Shown: positions 1-11,215 of the stretch, piece after piece
How the letters are laid out: each line of letters opens with the position of its first letter
Position numbering within the stretch: the stretch's first letter is position 1
From: Podospora pseudocomata
Taxonomy: Eukaryota; Ascomycota; Sordariomycetes; Sordariales; Podosporaceae
Reading direction: 5' to 3'
Length of the DNA stretch: 64,000 bases
NCBI RefSeq assembly: GCF_035222375.1
Contig: NC_085887.1
Coordinates: 2,331,501-2,395,500 of the forward strand
Translations under genes and position numbers: made by a program
Notes under the pieces: generated by a model
Told to the model about the DNA's origin: nothing
Database searches by the model: none
The model's input: only the letters and a program-made list of their open reading frames with translations

Positions 1-2838
1 AAAGTTGACCGTGCCTCCAGAACACTGCAGCTCGAGAACTACCACCTCAACATTCCAGCCAATGGTTCAGCTCTTTCAGCTTCGCATCTGGATGGCTGAC
101 GGGAGTGATAAGACAACGAAAATAACCAAGACAATTTCTCGGTTCTCCCGGTTCTTCGGAACTTTTGAGCGCCCAAAAGACGGCTCGGGAGGGAAGGGAA
201 GGGAAAGGAAAGAAGAAGAAGATTAAATCAACCTCAGACATAGAACCTCAGTCAGTGAGGAGGTCACACAGCTCCCGGAACTTCACATCCTCTACCCGTC
301 ATTTGTGGTCAAGGTGAGATTTGATTATCAGAAGACTATCACTAATCAGAAGAAACGCTCGCCAATGGACAGATAGGTCAAAGGCACGGTGCTACTGTCG
401 TGCTTCCTGGACGTGGGACCTTGCGTGTTGCAGCAAGCTATTGAGAATCAAGGTTCGGGGAGCACAGTTGGCCCATCCGGCTCGGGTGTCCATCCAGTGC
501 CAGTGCCAGTGATCAGTCTCGCCGTCGACTACTCGGTCGCAACTCGCAAGGTCGGTAGTTGGCCGACGAGGGGCGATCATATCCTAAAGTCAGCATGAAC
601 TGCCGTGACCTGGGTAGAGGTGGGAGGCTCCACGTGGCCCCGCAGTAAAAAAACGCTGCGGATGGCTGAAACGAATCCAGCCGACCCTCCATGTAGAGGA
701 GGAGGGGGCGTGTGTGGGTGTGGACGGCCCGACAAGGTCTTGCGAAAAATCCCCCTGGAACCCGCAGTTCGGCGTTAAGGAAAAGAACAGGCGAGGGATT
801 GACAAACAGAAACTTGTTATCGTTTACGTTGGCGATGCTTGGCTTACCACAACATTACCACTCGTATGTGAAGTCTTCTCAATCTTCTCAGCTTCCAGAA
901 CAGATCTGCGGTCCAGGTTCGTCGCCTTGCCCAGGCTGCGCTAGCCTAGCGTGGAAAAACAAGCCTTTATCCCCCTCGTCCGCAGACAGGGGAACACGTG
1001 CTATCGTGGTTCCGGAGCGCTGGATGCAATTTCGCTTGCAATCCGGAACAGCGATCGATTGAGACGTCAAAAACGGCCAAAAAGATTTAATTCAGCTTCA
1101 AGATGTTTTCCACGAACAAGACAACAGAAAGCGACGACCTCTGGGAGCTGGGCGCTTGTGTGTTTGCGCGCGCCACGCCGGCGTCAAAGGGGTCGAGGGG
1201 GGTCATCCCCACCTTGCTCCGCAAAGGCGTGTTTCGAACTGGATCGGACGACAGCTGAGAGATATGGAGAAGACTCGTCATAGGATCCGGCGTTGCCAAG
1301 GACCGTGATAACACTGTATGGCTTGCTGCTTGCGTGCTTGAGTGCTTGCGTAATGCTGCGCTGGCAGAAGAAGAAGACAAGTCATTCTCATCAGAATTTT
1401 CAGGCTGCAATCCTCGAAAAAAGAGTGCCCTGTTCCTGCAGCAGCGAGCCATTTTCCCCTGGATAAAGAGTGCGAGAGTTTGCGTACCTGCATCCCCGGA
1501 CTGCTTTCGATTGGGTGCGGTGCTGCTTTTTGCGGGTCCGGCTTTTCTGGTAAACCCACCATGTTGGTCAGCCCAGCCGAGGGGGGGGGGGGCGCCAACG
1601 AGACTCCGACAGGCATCATGAAGACAATTGCCCCACTCGAGACCTCTTGCGACGAACAGCAGCAGCAGCACCTTTTCCATCACCCGCCCGACGATTCCAG
1701 CGATTCGTTTGGTTAATCTGCCCGCATCGGCCGAACCGGGACGACTCTCGGCCTAGACTCTTGGAAGATGTCGACTGATGGGGAAGGACATGAGGATGAT
1801 GGAGAATTGACGGACGGACACTGACGTGAGCTGAATGGAGACGAGTGTTTCCTATCTGGCAGATGGCCCTTGCGTTGGGTGACTGTCCGAGCTCTCCATC
1901 CCTAGGAATGAGAAAACTCAAGGGGGGCTGGTGCCATCGACAGCTCGCCTCAACTGGGCCTCCGGAAGTGGTTGGGTTGCTGTGGCCGCATTTGAGGGCT
2001 TCTCCAGGGCAGACTGTGGCGTCTTTTGAGATGCAGACTGTGCTGTGAGAGCCTATAGAGCCGCGGCGTGTCCACGAAAATGAATGCCACCAAGGAAAAT
2101 GTTGGCGGTGACGTTGTTTGTGATGTTTGTGATGATAGCTGTCAGTCTGTGATGGGCGGCGGACATGAAGAAGGCTGGCAACTGTTCTCTAGGTGAGTAT
2201 AATAAGTGAACTGGAGACTCCGACTTTGCCTCGTGGGATGAGAGCCCACATGCTTCCCTCACCTTCAACCTGAAATCAATAGGAGCAATCAAGTTCCCGA
2301 CTTTGTGGCCCAGTCTGCCGTCTCATTAGTCTGAGTGGGGCACACAACAAACACCCACACCTCGCCAGAGCAACCACACCCCCCCTTCAGCTTGCCGAGT
2401 TCGCACAAATATTCTCTCAATTCACACCCTCCTCTTCTCACCTGGCTCCTGTTCCTGGATCTGTGCCCTGTGCCTGGATTACCCCTGCCTTCTAGGTTCC
2501 CGCCCTCCACTGCCAAAAACGAACACTCTTTTAAAACACCACAACCCCCCACCGCTCGCACTCTCTTTCCCTCTCGTCTCTCAACCCACCGGTCACGGGC
2601 CTTTCCATTCCTTTCCACTGCATTTGGGTCGCTAGTTTCGACTGTCGTACATTTGGTCTTTTTTCTCGATCACGACACCGTCACCTCGCATCACTCCTTC
2701 TGCGTCTTCGACAGACAGCGACATTCATTCCTTTCACGAACAGGCCCATCCTTCGACCACCCAGCCGATCACCTACAGTTTTATACCCATCCACCACCAC
2801 CTCTAGCATTGGCTTATTTTCACCCTCAGCAAAGCAAA
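1..2838. other. Gene-free stretch and leader of the GH128 gene
   Basis: I see no supportable gene. There are short open frames on both strands, the longest a 198-codon one on the minus strand at 1087-1683, but none has recognisable motifs. Simple sequence includes a CCAGTG triplication near 495-515, a run of about 12 G near 1581 and (CAG)4 near 1657. From about 2340 to 2838 the plus strand is strongly C/T-rich, as expected for a fungal promoter and 5' leader. It stays open in the downstream gene's frame for 168 codons, but the encoded sequence is low-complexity. Confidence 0.6.
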
Positions 2839-4071
2839 ATGCATTTCACCACTGTTCTCGCGCTGGCCGCCGCTGGCCTCGCTGGCCAGGCTGCTGCCGG
2901 CCCCCACCTCAACCACCAGCATGGCGTTAGACATGTTCACGAGAAGCGTGCCCTTGTGACTGAGCTCGTCACCGTCACCAACTGGGTCACCGTCACCGTC
3001 ACTGGTCACTCGCCTACCGGTCGTCGCCAGCACTACACCAACACTCGCAAAGCCAAGAAGGTCAAGCCTACTCCTTCCAGCCAGGCCGCTCCTGCCCCGC
3101 CTCCTCCTCCTCCTGCGTCTGTTGCGCCTGCCCCGGAGCCGACCACAGTCATCACTCGTGTTCGCCCTGCTGACCCTGAGCCCACTCCCGCTCCGGTCGA
3201 GCCCCCCAAGAGCGAGCCCGCGCCTCCTCCCCCGGCTCCTGTTGTTGTCTCCAGCCAGGCCCCCGCGGTGGTCGTAAAGCCAGAGCCAGTTCCCAATCCC
3301 ACTCCTGCCCCGGCCCCGGCCCCGGCCCCGGCTCCAGCTCCAGCTCCCGCGCCCAAGGGACAGAGACTTGGAGCAGGCTTGGCCTACAATAACCCTAACT
3401 TGTTAAAAACCTTGCTCGGATCTGGCACCAAGATTGGCTGGACCTACAACTGGGGTCAGCGCGATGACTCTGGCACTGGCCTTCCCTTCATCCCCACACT
3501 CTGGGGTCTCAAGCTGGATTTTGCTCAGGTCTGGCCTGCCAATGCCCAGAGAGCCATCGACGCTGGCTCGCCGTGCCTTTTCAGCTTCAACGAGCCCGAT
3601 CACGGAACCCAGGCTAACCTCTCCCCCGAGGTTGCCGCTGCCAAGCACAAGGAGCTCATGAACCCGTTCCAGGGCAAGGCGCGCATTGGTTCACCTTCCA
3701 TCACCAACGGCGGTGGCCCCGACATGGGCATCGAGTGGATGAAGAGGTTCTTCGCTGCCTGCAACGGCGGGTGCGCCGTCGACTTTGTCAACATTCACAT
3801 TTACGGTTTCAGCACTGAGCAATTCTTGGACCACCTCGTCAAGGTGAACGAGCTGTTCAAGAAGCCCGTGTGGATCACCGAGTTTGGATTTAATGGATCC
3901 GACGACGAGATCGCCCAGCAGCTCAAGACCGTCATTGACGCCATTGACAACGACCCCAAGTATGCCTTTGTCGAGGCCTACTCTTACTTTATGGTTGAGG
4001 AGGGTATCCTGGTCAAGGGCAACCAGCCCAGTCGCTATGGTAGGACTTTTGCCTATGGCGGGGCCAACTAA
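2839..4071 (+). CDS. Secreted GH128-type (Asl1-like) glycoside hydrolase with Pro/Ala-rich linker
   Basis: A single exon encodes 410 residues. The start at 2839 opens a clear signal peptide (MHFTTVLALAAAGLAGQAAA), so the long in-frame upstream extension is taken as leader. Residues about 20-70 include a KR site and a Val/Thr-rich stretch. Residues about 75-173 form a Pro/Ala linker ending in a PA dipeptide run. The catalytic domain fills residues about 175-410. FNEPD, with Glu252 as likely acid/base, and ITEFG, with Glu348 as likely nucleophile, match the GH128 / glycosyl-hydrolase catalytic-core family known for endo-beta-1,3-glucanase activity. It probably acts outside the cell or in the wall, in wall remodelling or glucan breakdown. 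The substrate is inferred from the family. I see no GPI signal; the protein ends soon after FAYGG. Confidence 0.9.
   Translation: MHFTTVLALAAAGLAGQAAAGPHLNHQHGVRHVHEKRALVTELVTVTNWVTVTVTGHSPTGRRQHYTNTRKAKKVKPTPSSQAAPAPPPPPPASVAPAPEPTTVITRVRPADPEPTPAPVEPPKSEPAPPPPAPVVVSSQAPAVVVKPEPVPNPTPAPAPAPAPAPAPAPAPKGQRLGAGLAYNNPNLLKTLLGSGTKIGWTYNWGQRDDSGTGLPFIPTLWGLKLDFAQVWPANAQRAIDAGSPCLFSFNEPDHGTQANLSPEVAAAKHKELMNPFQGKARIGSPSITNGGGPDMGIEWMKRFFAACNGGCAVDFVNIHIYGFSTEQFLDHLVKVNELFKKPVWITEFGFNGSDDEIAQQLKTVIDAIDNDPKYAFVEAYSYFMVEEGILVKGNQPSRYGRTFAYGGAN
3301..3352 (+). repeat. In-frame Pro-Ala coding repeat in the GH128 linker
   Basis: Tandem CCNGCN units encode an alternating Pro-Ala run just before the catalytic domain. 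Such linkers are common between wall-associated N-termini and hydrolase domains. Length variation between strains would be likely. Confidence 0.8.
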
Positions 4072-6525
4072 AGGATTTCAAAATCGAAAATTTCTCGGGA
4101 TATGAGATGAAAAGGAAGAGTTAACGACATCTTGTTTTTTTTCGATTCATGGACAAAGTTTAGGGTTGTTTTCGGTGGGGGGGGGGGATCTTTTTCTTTT
4201 TCTTTTTTTTCGAGCCAGGATTCTTCGCTTCTGTTATATGTGTCTTGTTTTTCTTCTCCAACCTTGCAGGATATTTTCCAGGCTAGTTGGTCCCAAGGGC
4301 AATTATTCTTTCGGGTTTGAGGGGGGCAAGCAGCATGGATACATGTTGCCATGTTTGGCTTTTTTTTTTCTTTTTTTTTTTTTTTCGGGAAGAAATCTTT
4401 TCAATTTGTACATATTCGATTCTTTTTTTCTTCTTCTTGTTTTTATGCTTTTTTTTTCTCTTTCAAAGGGAATGCAGTTATGAAAAGATTATGTGTATGG
4501 AAATGGTATGGGGTCAACAACAAGACAAATGGGGATACACTGGGATACAGGTTATGGGATCTTGGCGGAAGAGGCATTTCTGAGAAGCATAAAAAGCTGG
4601 AAATGGGGACGGACGGACGGACATGAGACAAGATGGTAGATAGATTCATGACGATCGCTTATGGCCCTTTTGCTCTGAGAATATGTCGGAATACAAACGC
4701 GCCGATTCATATCATTACATGTGCGCTTGTGAATGTGTGAGCTGTGATATGAAAGTGTCTTGGAATATGACAAAGACGTGAGGTTCAAAACAAAGCAAAG
4801 GGGGAGAAGTTTGGTTGTGGTGGGTGGGTAGGTATCGTGGAAATTTGAGGGAGCATACCTACCTACCTGGATACCTATGTAGTACTGGTGGAAGTGATGG
4901 GTGGCTGCGTGAAGTGGTTTTCTTCCGTCGGGACGGACGGGTGCGGATGTTGACATAAACTTGGGGTTGAGTCGGTTGCCGGGGGATTTGTTCATCTTAA
5001 AGAAGGGCAGAGACGTGGAACTGGGGTCATCTTATTGCGGGAAAGGGAAGGTGGGGGGGCGCTTGAGCCGGGGATGGGGGGGCATGGCTCGTTTGTTTCG
5101 CTGTTGGTAGAGAAGATAAGGCGGGGTCCCGGGAGGTTTGTGGGAAGAGAAGTTTTTAGAGTAAGTAGGGGGGGGAGGAAACCAGAGTTGACGGTCACTC
5201 ATGATTGTGGGATTGGGACATGCAACAGCTGTTGGGCTGTGGGGGCAAAGTACCTAACCTAGAGGTACCTACCTCTCGAGCTGGGCTTCCTCGCGGGCTC
5301 GCTTCGACGGAGGTGAGTAGTCCTGGAAAGTAGGGACAGCCAGCCGTTGGGGGCTAGAGGAAAGGGTAACAGAGTTGACAGCTCATGATGGCGGCTAGGG
5401 GTTGGGTATCTGTGATTGCTGGACAATTGGGGAACTAAACTTTTCCACGGGGTTGAGAGGGGAAGAGGAAGCCGTTGACTGCCTAGTTGCAAAAGTTTCT
5501 GGGTTGGCTGATTCATCTGGACCGTTAGACTATGGGGGCAAAGTTTCCAGAGTTGGCTACTCATAATGGCGGCGGCTCGGGGGAACAATATATCTGTGAT
5601 TGTTAGACTACGGGCAAAAGTCCCCGTCACCAAACCAGGCTTCCTGCTTTTAACGGCGCCAGTTCGTCATGAAAATTTGAAAGGAAAATTCCATAGCTTC
5701 GGAGCTAGCTAATTCATGTAGAGAAGACTGCTGCACCCCTTAGACTGCGAGAAAATTATTAGCTGGCTGGCTGGCCGGCCTTGAGAAGAGAAACGCTACC
5801 AAAGGGCGGGCGGACACAGAATTGACTAGGTATGTCAGTCAAAAGAGAAACTAGGAATGACCGGCTCAAGATCAATGACTTCATTCAGGGGGTCTTTTCC
5901 CAATCTGGGCTGACATTTTCATGTTGGAAATTCGGAAGAACATGACAAGATGCTCTGTTAACTCGACTTGCAGGGCGACCGGGGTGACTTTTCCACTACT
6001 CAACCCATGGACCGCTAAACTGTTGACCCAGCCTCGAGGCTTGGATTAGACAAAATACGTAATTCGTTGTAGGCTCACGGTGTGAGAGGAAAAGCAAGTA
6101 TTAAGACCAGTTCTCAATCTCAACATTGAGACCCCAATCCAACACCCTCGCCTCAGTCATCTTTCCTCTACAAGACCCGCATCGGTTCTCAGAGAACATT
6201 CCCACCATCCAGCTGGACCCCAGACGTAGGGGCGACGTTATTCTTGACGTCCCGCGAACCTGAGGTCTTTATCTCGAATGCCAACCACCCAAATGGCGAA
6301 ACAACCTGACCGATTGGGTGATTCCACAACTACAGCTCCGAAGTTTGCTAACCCGCGGCACAGGCATCCAAAACGACGAGTTCAAGATAAAGAGACATCA
6401 AGAATACCATCGCACCTACAATCTACGATCCGGTTCTACAACCACCACTTCTTTTCCCCCGTCCTTCCCAACTTCCACTTCCTAACCAATCTCACAAACA
6501 GTATCAAGGTGGTGTAATGTCCCCC
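4072..6525. other. Intergenic region with pyrimidine tracts and degenerate repeats
   Basis: No gene can be supported between the GH128 stop and the 3' end of the minus-strand aldo-keto reductase. Bases 4130-4460 carry a cluster of long T runs and one G run, probably the 3' untranslated region. Bases about 5180-5760 hold loosely repeated units described separately. The 79-codon plus-strand open frame at 6278-6517 has no recognisable features. Confidence 0.6.
5182..5765. repeat. Degenerate direct repeats of about 180 bp
   Basis: A block beginning (C)AGAGTTG followed by CTCATGAT or CTCATAAT recurs near 5183, 5370 and 5550, about 187 and 180 bp apart. The second and third copies also share ATCTGTGATTG further in. 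A TTAGACT-(A/G)-(C/T)GGGGGCAAA-like segment recurs near 5526, 5604 and 5741. The copies differ at many positions, so this is an old or much-altered array. Found by eye; no alignment was run. Confidence 0.5.
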
Positions 6526-7669
6526 CTACCCCCCAACCAATCCTCTCACCTCCCCCACCCACCTCTCCCATTTCCTCTCATTCTCTTCCTTCTCCCCCCT
6601 CCACTCCCTCACCCTCTCCCCCACCCCAAGATCCCCCCTCATATGCTCCCCCTTAGTCGTCCCATCCAAAACCCTCACCCCCATCCCTACCATCACAACC
6701 GCCAACCAAGCCTCCTCCAAACTTCCCAGTCCCAATCCCTTCTTCACCTCCCTCACCACCTTGGCATGCCTCCAAACATCCACATTACCAGTCAAAACCC
6801 AAAACCCTTGATACACCGCCCCATTCCCTTTGCACCATCTCCTCGTTTCAATATCCCAGTTGTACATGCCCGCTGTAAACCTGTTTTGTATCAGACTTAC
6901 TCTTGGGAGAGAAGGGTTCAGGTCGAGAAACTCGTCAAAGACATCGAGGAAATCCGAGGGGACGTTGGAGTAGCCTAGGTGGCGGATTTGATTGGGGAGG
7001 TAAGAAGTGAGATGGGTCCAGGCGGTGATGTTTTCGGGGAGGGTTTCAAAAGGGGAGTGAAGGATTAAGGCGTCGAGGTAGGGGGGTTGGTGATCCGGGG
7101 TGGAGAGGTTGGATAGGGAGGAGGCTATCGAGGTTGTGAGGGAGGTTGTGAGCGGGTTGGTGGAGGTGTAGTGGGTGGAGGGGGAGGGGGTGTATTTGGT
7201 TTGTATCTATGAGTGATTAGTTTGGTTGGTTAGAGAGGGTGGGGGGAATGGTGGGATGATTGGGGTAGAGGATAGGGGATAGGTTGGGTGGTTGGATGAG
7301 GAGGATAGGGGATGATGGTGGATGATGGTGGATGGTGGTGGATGATGGTGGGATGATGGTGGATGATGGGTGTAGGAGATGGGTGGTCGACTAATGGGCC
7401 AGCAGGGGGATAAGGGCACAAGTCAAGGGGTGAGGTGGAATTACCCAGAGATCATTCCTGCTGACGATGCCTTCAGATATCGCCCTTCGAATACCCTCGC
7501 CGACGAGGGCCTCGTCATAATGCCGTTTCATGGCCGCTGTATCGATTCCCCGGAAGCCGGCTTTGATTGCTTCATAGACGAGGTCGGCGGTGCGGTCTTT
7601 TTTCCAGGCTGTGCCGTAGATAAGGGATGGCATTTTGGGGAGGGATAGGGGCGGTTCTGAGGTGGACAT
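6526..7669 (-). CDS. Aldo-keto reductase, two exons
   Basis: Exon 1 is 7669-7445 and exon 2 is 7206-6526. Joining them in phase 0 gives 301 residues. The AKR tetrad is visible: Asp43 (GFRGIDTA), Tyr51 (KRHYDEALVG), Lys79 (IQTKY) and His125 (ALILHSP). Later AKR landmarks are the GYSN turn, SLIQNRF and YQGFWVLTGN. The product should be an NAD(P)H-dependent cytosolic carbonyl or sugar reductase; the substrate cannot be told. The 238-nt intron is long for this genome and contains a minisatellite. A start 40 codons upstream at 7789 is also open and would add a Ser/Pro-rich N-terminus. I prefer MSTSEPP because the AKR fold begins soon after it. The gene is divergent from the dehydrogenase at 8413. 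Confidence 0.88.
7310..7370. repeat. GATGATGGTG minisatellite inside the aldo-keto reductase intron
   Basis: About six imperfect copies of a 10-bp GATGATGGTG unit lie within the intron at 7444-7207. On the gene's strand it reads as CACCATCATC-type repeats. It probably explains the intron's unusual length. Confidence 0.85.
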
Positions 7670-8412
7670 GGTGGCCAGGGTTCTTGGGTGACGGTGAATG
7701 GGAAAGCTATGAAGTGGCGGGACGAAACGGTTGGGTGTCAGAAGGGTTGGTGGTTTGAGGCTTGAAAAGGATGAACTTGTCGGAAACATGTCTTTTTCAC
7801 TGTGTGTCTTTGAATGGGAAGTTGTGAAGATCCCAGGACGGGAAGGTACAACTCAATTGATTGGTCAAAGCTGAGTGGTGAGGGGAAGCTGTTGACAGGT
7901 TTATATCGAGCTTTTCGAGATAAATTTTTGACAAGACAGTGTCCATACGCTTCCGACCTATAGCTTCCCTTTCCATATCGATTTCTTCAACTCCATCGTC
8001 CGCAAAAAAATGTTCTGTTGAATAAGTCAAGAATGACGTCGTCTAGGCTTTTGATGCACCTTCGCCAATCGGGAGCCGGGAGCTTTCTGTCCGCCATGTC
8101 TGCTGGGATCATCCTGGGCACGGGAATGGGCGGGATTCAATTGGCTAAAGAAGCTGTGGTGGATCCCTACCCACCTGGGAGAGCTTCCTCAGTGCGGGAC
8201 AGGTGCCGCAGTTTTGGGTGCGTATTTCGGCGATTTACCCGTCAGCGCCGTCGCTGCCCCGCCATGAGGATGGAGGGGAAGATGGCGCGAGGTTGGACAC
8301 GCCGGCTACGGGCTTTGCTTCAAAAGGACTTCAAGCCAGCGTGGTTTCTTTTCTCTTTGTCGTCTGTGTCTGTATTCACTTGTCAAAGCTTCATTGGCAT
8401 CACCAGCACACC
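7670..8412. other. Divergent intergenic region between two oxidoreductase genes
   Basis: These 743 bp separate the start of the minus-strand aldo-keto reductase from the start of the plus-strand dehydrogenase, so they must hold both promoters. I see no convincing TATA box and no further gene. The open frames crossing the segment are short and featureless. Confidence 0.55.
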
Positions 8413-9709
8413 ATGTCGTCTCCGTATACTGTGAGGTGGGGTATTCTGGCCACCGGCTGGATTGCTGAGAGTGAGTGCCTGCCTGCCCTTTTAATTTTGA
8501 AACTTGGTAAACGGCATGACTAAAACACTCTTCTAGCCTTCACCAAGGATCTCCTCACTAGCCCAGCTTCCCGTGATGTCCATGATGTGCGCCATGAGGT
8601 CGTTGCCGTGTCCTCGTCCAGCTCCAAGGAGAGAGCTGCCGAGTTCATCAAGAAGGTGGATGCTCCCAGCTCAGCAAAGGCCTATGGTTCTTACCATGAG
8701 CTGGTAGCTGACCCCGATGTCGATATCATCTATGTTGCTACACCACACAGCCACCACTTCCAAAACGCCATGCTTGCCCTCGATGCGGGCAAGAATGTGC
8801 TCTGCGAGAAGTCCTTGACTGTGACTGCTGCCCAGACCCGCAAGCTCATCGAGACTGCTCGCTCCAAGAACCTCTTCTTCATGGAGGCTGTGTGGACTCG
8901 CTACTTCCCCCTGAGCATCAAGGTCAGGGAGTTGATCACATCCGGTGCCATCGGCAACGTGTACCGTACTATTGGTTAGTTTGGTCCTACCAATTCTTTA
9001 GAAGAATGCCGTACTGACTTCCCATGCAGCCGACCTCTCTGTTGGCCGTGATGCCCCCGAGGGCAAGATTGACTTCCCCGATGAGAACCGCATGGTCAAC
9101 GCCGACTTGGCCGGCGGTGCTCTCTTGGATCTTGGCATTTACGCCTTGACTTGGGTCTTCCAGTCTCTGTACCACACCCAGCCTGAAGCAGAGAAGGAAG
9201 CGCCCAATGTCATCGCTGCCGTCAACAAGTACCACACTGGTGCTGATGAGACCACCAGCATCATCCTCCAGTTCCCCAAGCACAAGAGCCACGGTATCGC
9301 TCTGACCTCTCTTCGGGTGGCCTCTGAACCTGACAACAAGGACACCGCCGGTGCCTCCATCCGCATCCAGGGCGGCCTTGGTGAAATTCAGGTCGTTGGG
9401 CCTGCCTACCGCCCACGTCAGCTGAGAGTCATTACCAAGGAGAGCGATGGCAAGGCCGAGGTCATTGACTTTGCCATCCCCAAGGACAAGGAGCGTGACT
9501 GGGGCCACGGCATGTTCTGGGAAGCTGACGAGGCCGCCCGCTGCCTGCGTGACGGGCAGAAGGAGAGCAAGACTCTGCCATGGAGCGAGAGCATTGTCAT
9601 CATGGAGGTCATGGACGAAACCCTGAAGCAGGGCGGTGTGACATACCCCGAGTTGATTTCGACTGACGTCTTTGACCCCCAAAGTCCTCTCAACACTGGA
9701 AAGAGGTAA
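8413..9709 (+). CDS. Gfo/Idh/MocA oxidoreductase (dihydrodiol / D-xylose 1-dehydrogenase type)
   Basis: The exons are 8413-8470, 8537-8974 and 9030-9709, giving 391 residues. The N-terminus has the Rossmann motif GILATGWIAE. VAVSSSSSKERA, YVATPHSHHF and LCEKS (Lys111) follow; this Lys is the conserved EK(P/S) lysine of the family. MEAVWTRYFPL and GGALLDLGIYAL mark the C-terminal substrate domain. Fungal relatives are annotated as dimeric dihydrodiol dehydrogenase or NADP-dependent D-xylose 1-dehydrogenase; I cannot choose between them. It is probably cytosolic. Introns of 66 and 55 nt have typical GTGAGT/GTTAGT donors and TAG/CAG acceptors, and the frame is intact across both. It is transcribed away from the aldo-keto reductase. 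Confidence 0.92.
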
Positions 9710-11215
9710 AATCCCAAGAAGAGATTGGGGGTTGGGCTGGTATCTCTGCTTTGTGCCTGAACTCACAGCCTTGCTGCTGGCGCATTCTGGCATCGGGCAG
9801 GCTTGTGGTAGGTCGTACGGGAAAGCTGTTGGAACTAGAGACTCAGCATTAGGTCTTTGTCATTCACCCCACGACGCGAGGCTATGATGCCCAAGGATGG
9901 CATACAGAAGAGGGATGGGGGGACGCGGGATTTGGGCTCGGAAAATTTAGCCCGAGCCTGGCGCAGCTGGGCTTGGTTTATCTACCAACCAGAGGTCTGT
10001 GTAGTCCAAATGTACCTTTTACCAATTCACCCCTTGCCGTCTTTTTTCTGTGAAATATCGGCCAGGTCGTCAAGATGGGTCATCGGGGCCATGACGGTCG
10101 CCAAGGCCATAAATTGGGCCCATAACCCTGGTTTTCGGGTTAGGGTATTGTGCCGTGTCAGGTACGAATGGACGCTTCGTCACCGCAAGTGCTGTTGCAT
10201 CATCCACAACGGCACGACTGGCTGGTGATGAAGAACTTGTATGACGGAGATGGAGATCTGAGACATACTTGTAGACTCTAGTCCCTGTATGGTATGTTCT
10301 TTGGGAGAGGGGAGCTGTTGCCCGATAGCATCAATGCTTAGCTGATAACCGATAACAGCCCCACCAAGGTAAGGCCCATGTTCTCTCTTCGGTGTCCCAA
10401 CCTTAACCCAACCACCAACCGAACATATCACCCCCCCACACACACACACACGACCACACACAGGGGACCAGCTCCGAACCACGGCTACACCGTCCCGACT
10501 TGGGGAATCCGCATGTGCGCAAAGCTGCATAACGCGACCGAGTAATTGACCGTCCAACAAGGTGTGTGCCATCTCTCCGTCTTCTCCATCTCCATCTCTC
10601 GGTTGGTTTCCGTTCTTGTCAGGTTCTTCACCGTTCATGTTCTTCAGCCCTGTGTAGGCCTTGTTGTACACCTCTGCTGAGTAGGTACGTGTACAAGCCA
10701 TCTCACAGTTCGTTCCTTGTCCTGCCCCGGTCGTGCAGCTATACCCCTCCAGTTGGCAGTAATGTCGTAGCTGGTTCCCTCGCCCTCAGCCTAGGACTGC
10801 ACCGAGTGTCGGTCGGTCGCCAACGGCGTCTGTTTTGGCCCTGTTCGTCCCTGTCGCTTCTGCATCTTCAAATGCCTTGGGTTTACTGCAATCTGCACTG
10901 CATCCATGCCGCCACATCACGATCCCCCTCCCCAGGTCCCGCTACCTTGCCCGCTGACCCCCCAGAACAGGCGGTCAAGGATATCAATCGCTGGGCCAAG
11001 AGCCGCGACAAGAATCGAAAAAAGCTTTTCCATCTCCCTAGGGCTGTGGTGTGTGTGAAAAATCTCTGCGGCCTGACCTGACTGAGAAGCAGGACACTCG
11101 GTCAGCGTGCCGCGCGAAGCCCAAGTTGGGCCCAGGACCAACGAGATCAACAAGTCTCACCTTGTTGTTGCCCGATCCAGCACTATTCCAAAGTCTCTCG
11201 GTGTAACCCGAACCC
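9710..11215. other. Intergenic region before Trm9
   Basis: No gene is supported. A 173-codon minus frame (10180-10701) and a 171-codon plus frame (10566-11081) overlap each other and have no domain signatures. A (CA)n tract lies at about 10437-10451. GGGTTAGGGTA at about 10137 resembles a telobox. Confidence 0.55.

Noticed and set aside
1087-1683. A 198-codon minus-strand frame
   Set aside because: It has no domain, mixed composition, no splice context and competing frames on the plus strand.
8987-9793. A 268-codon minus-strand frame opposite the dehydrogenase
   Set aside because: It overlaps an intact gene with clear motifs on the other strand and has no recognisable features.
10180-10701. 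A 173-codon minus-strand frame upstream of Trm9
   Set aside because: It crosses a CA microsatellite, has no recognisable features and overlaps an equally long plus-strand frame.
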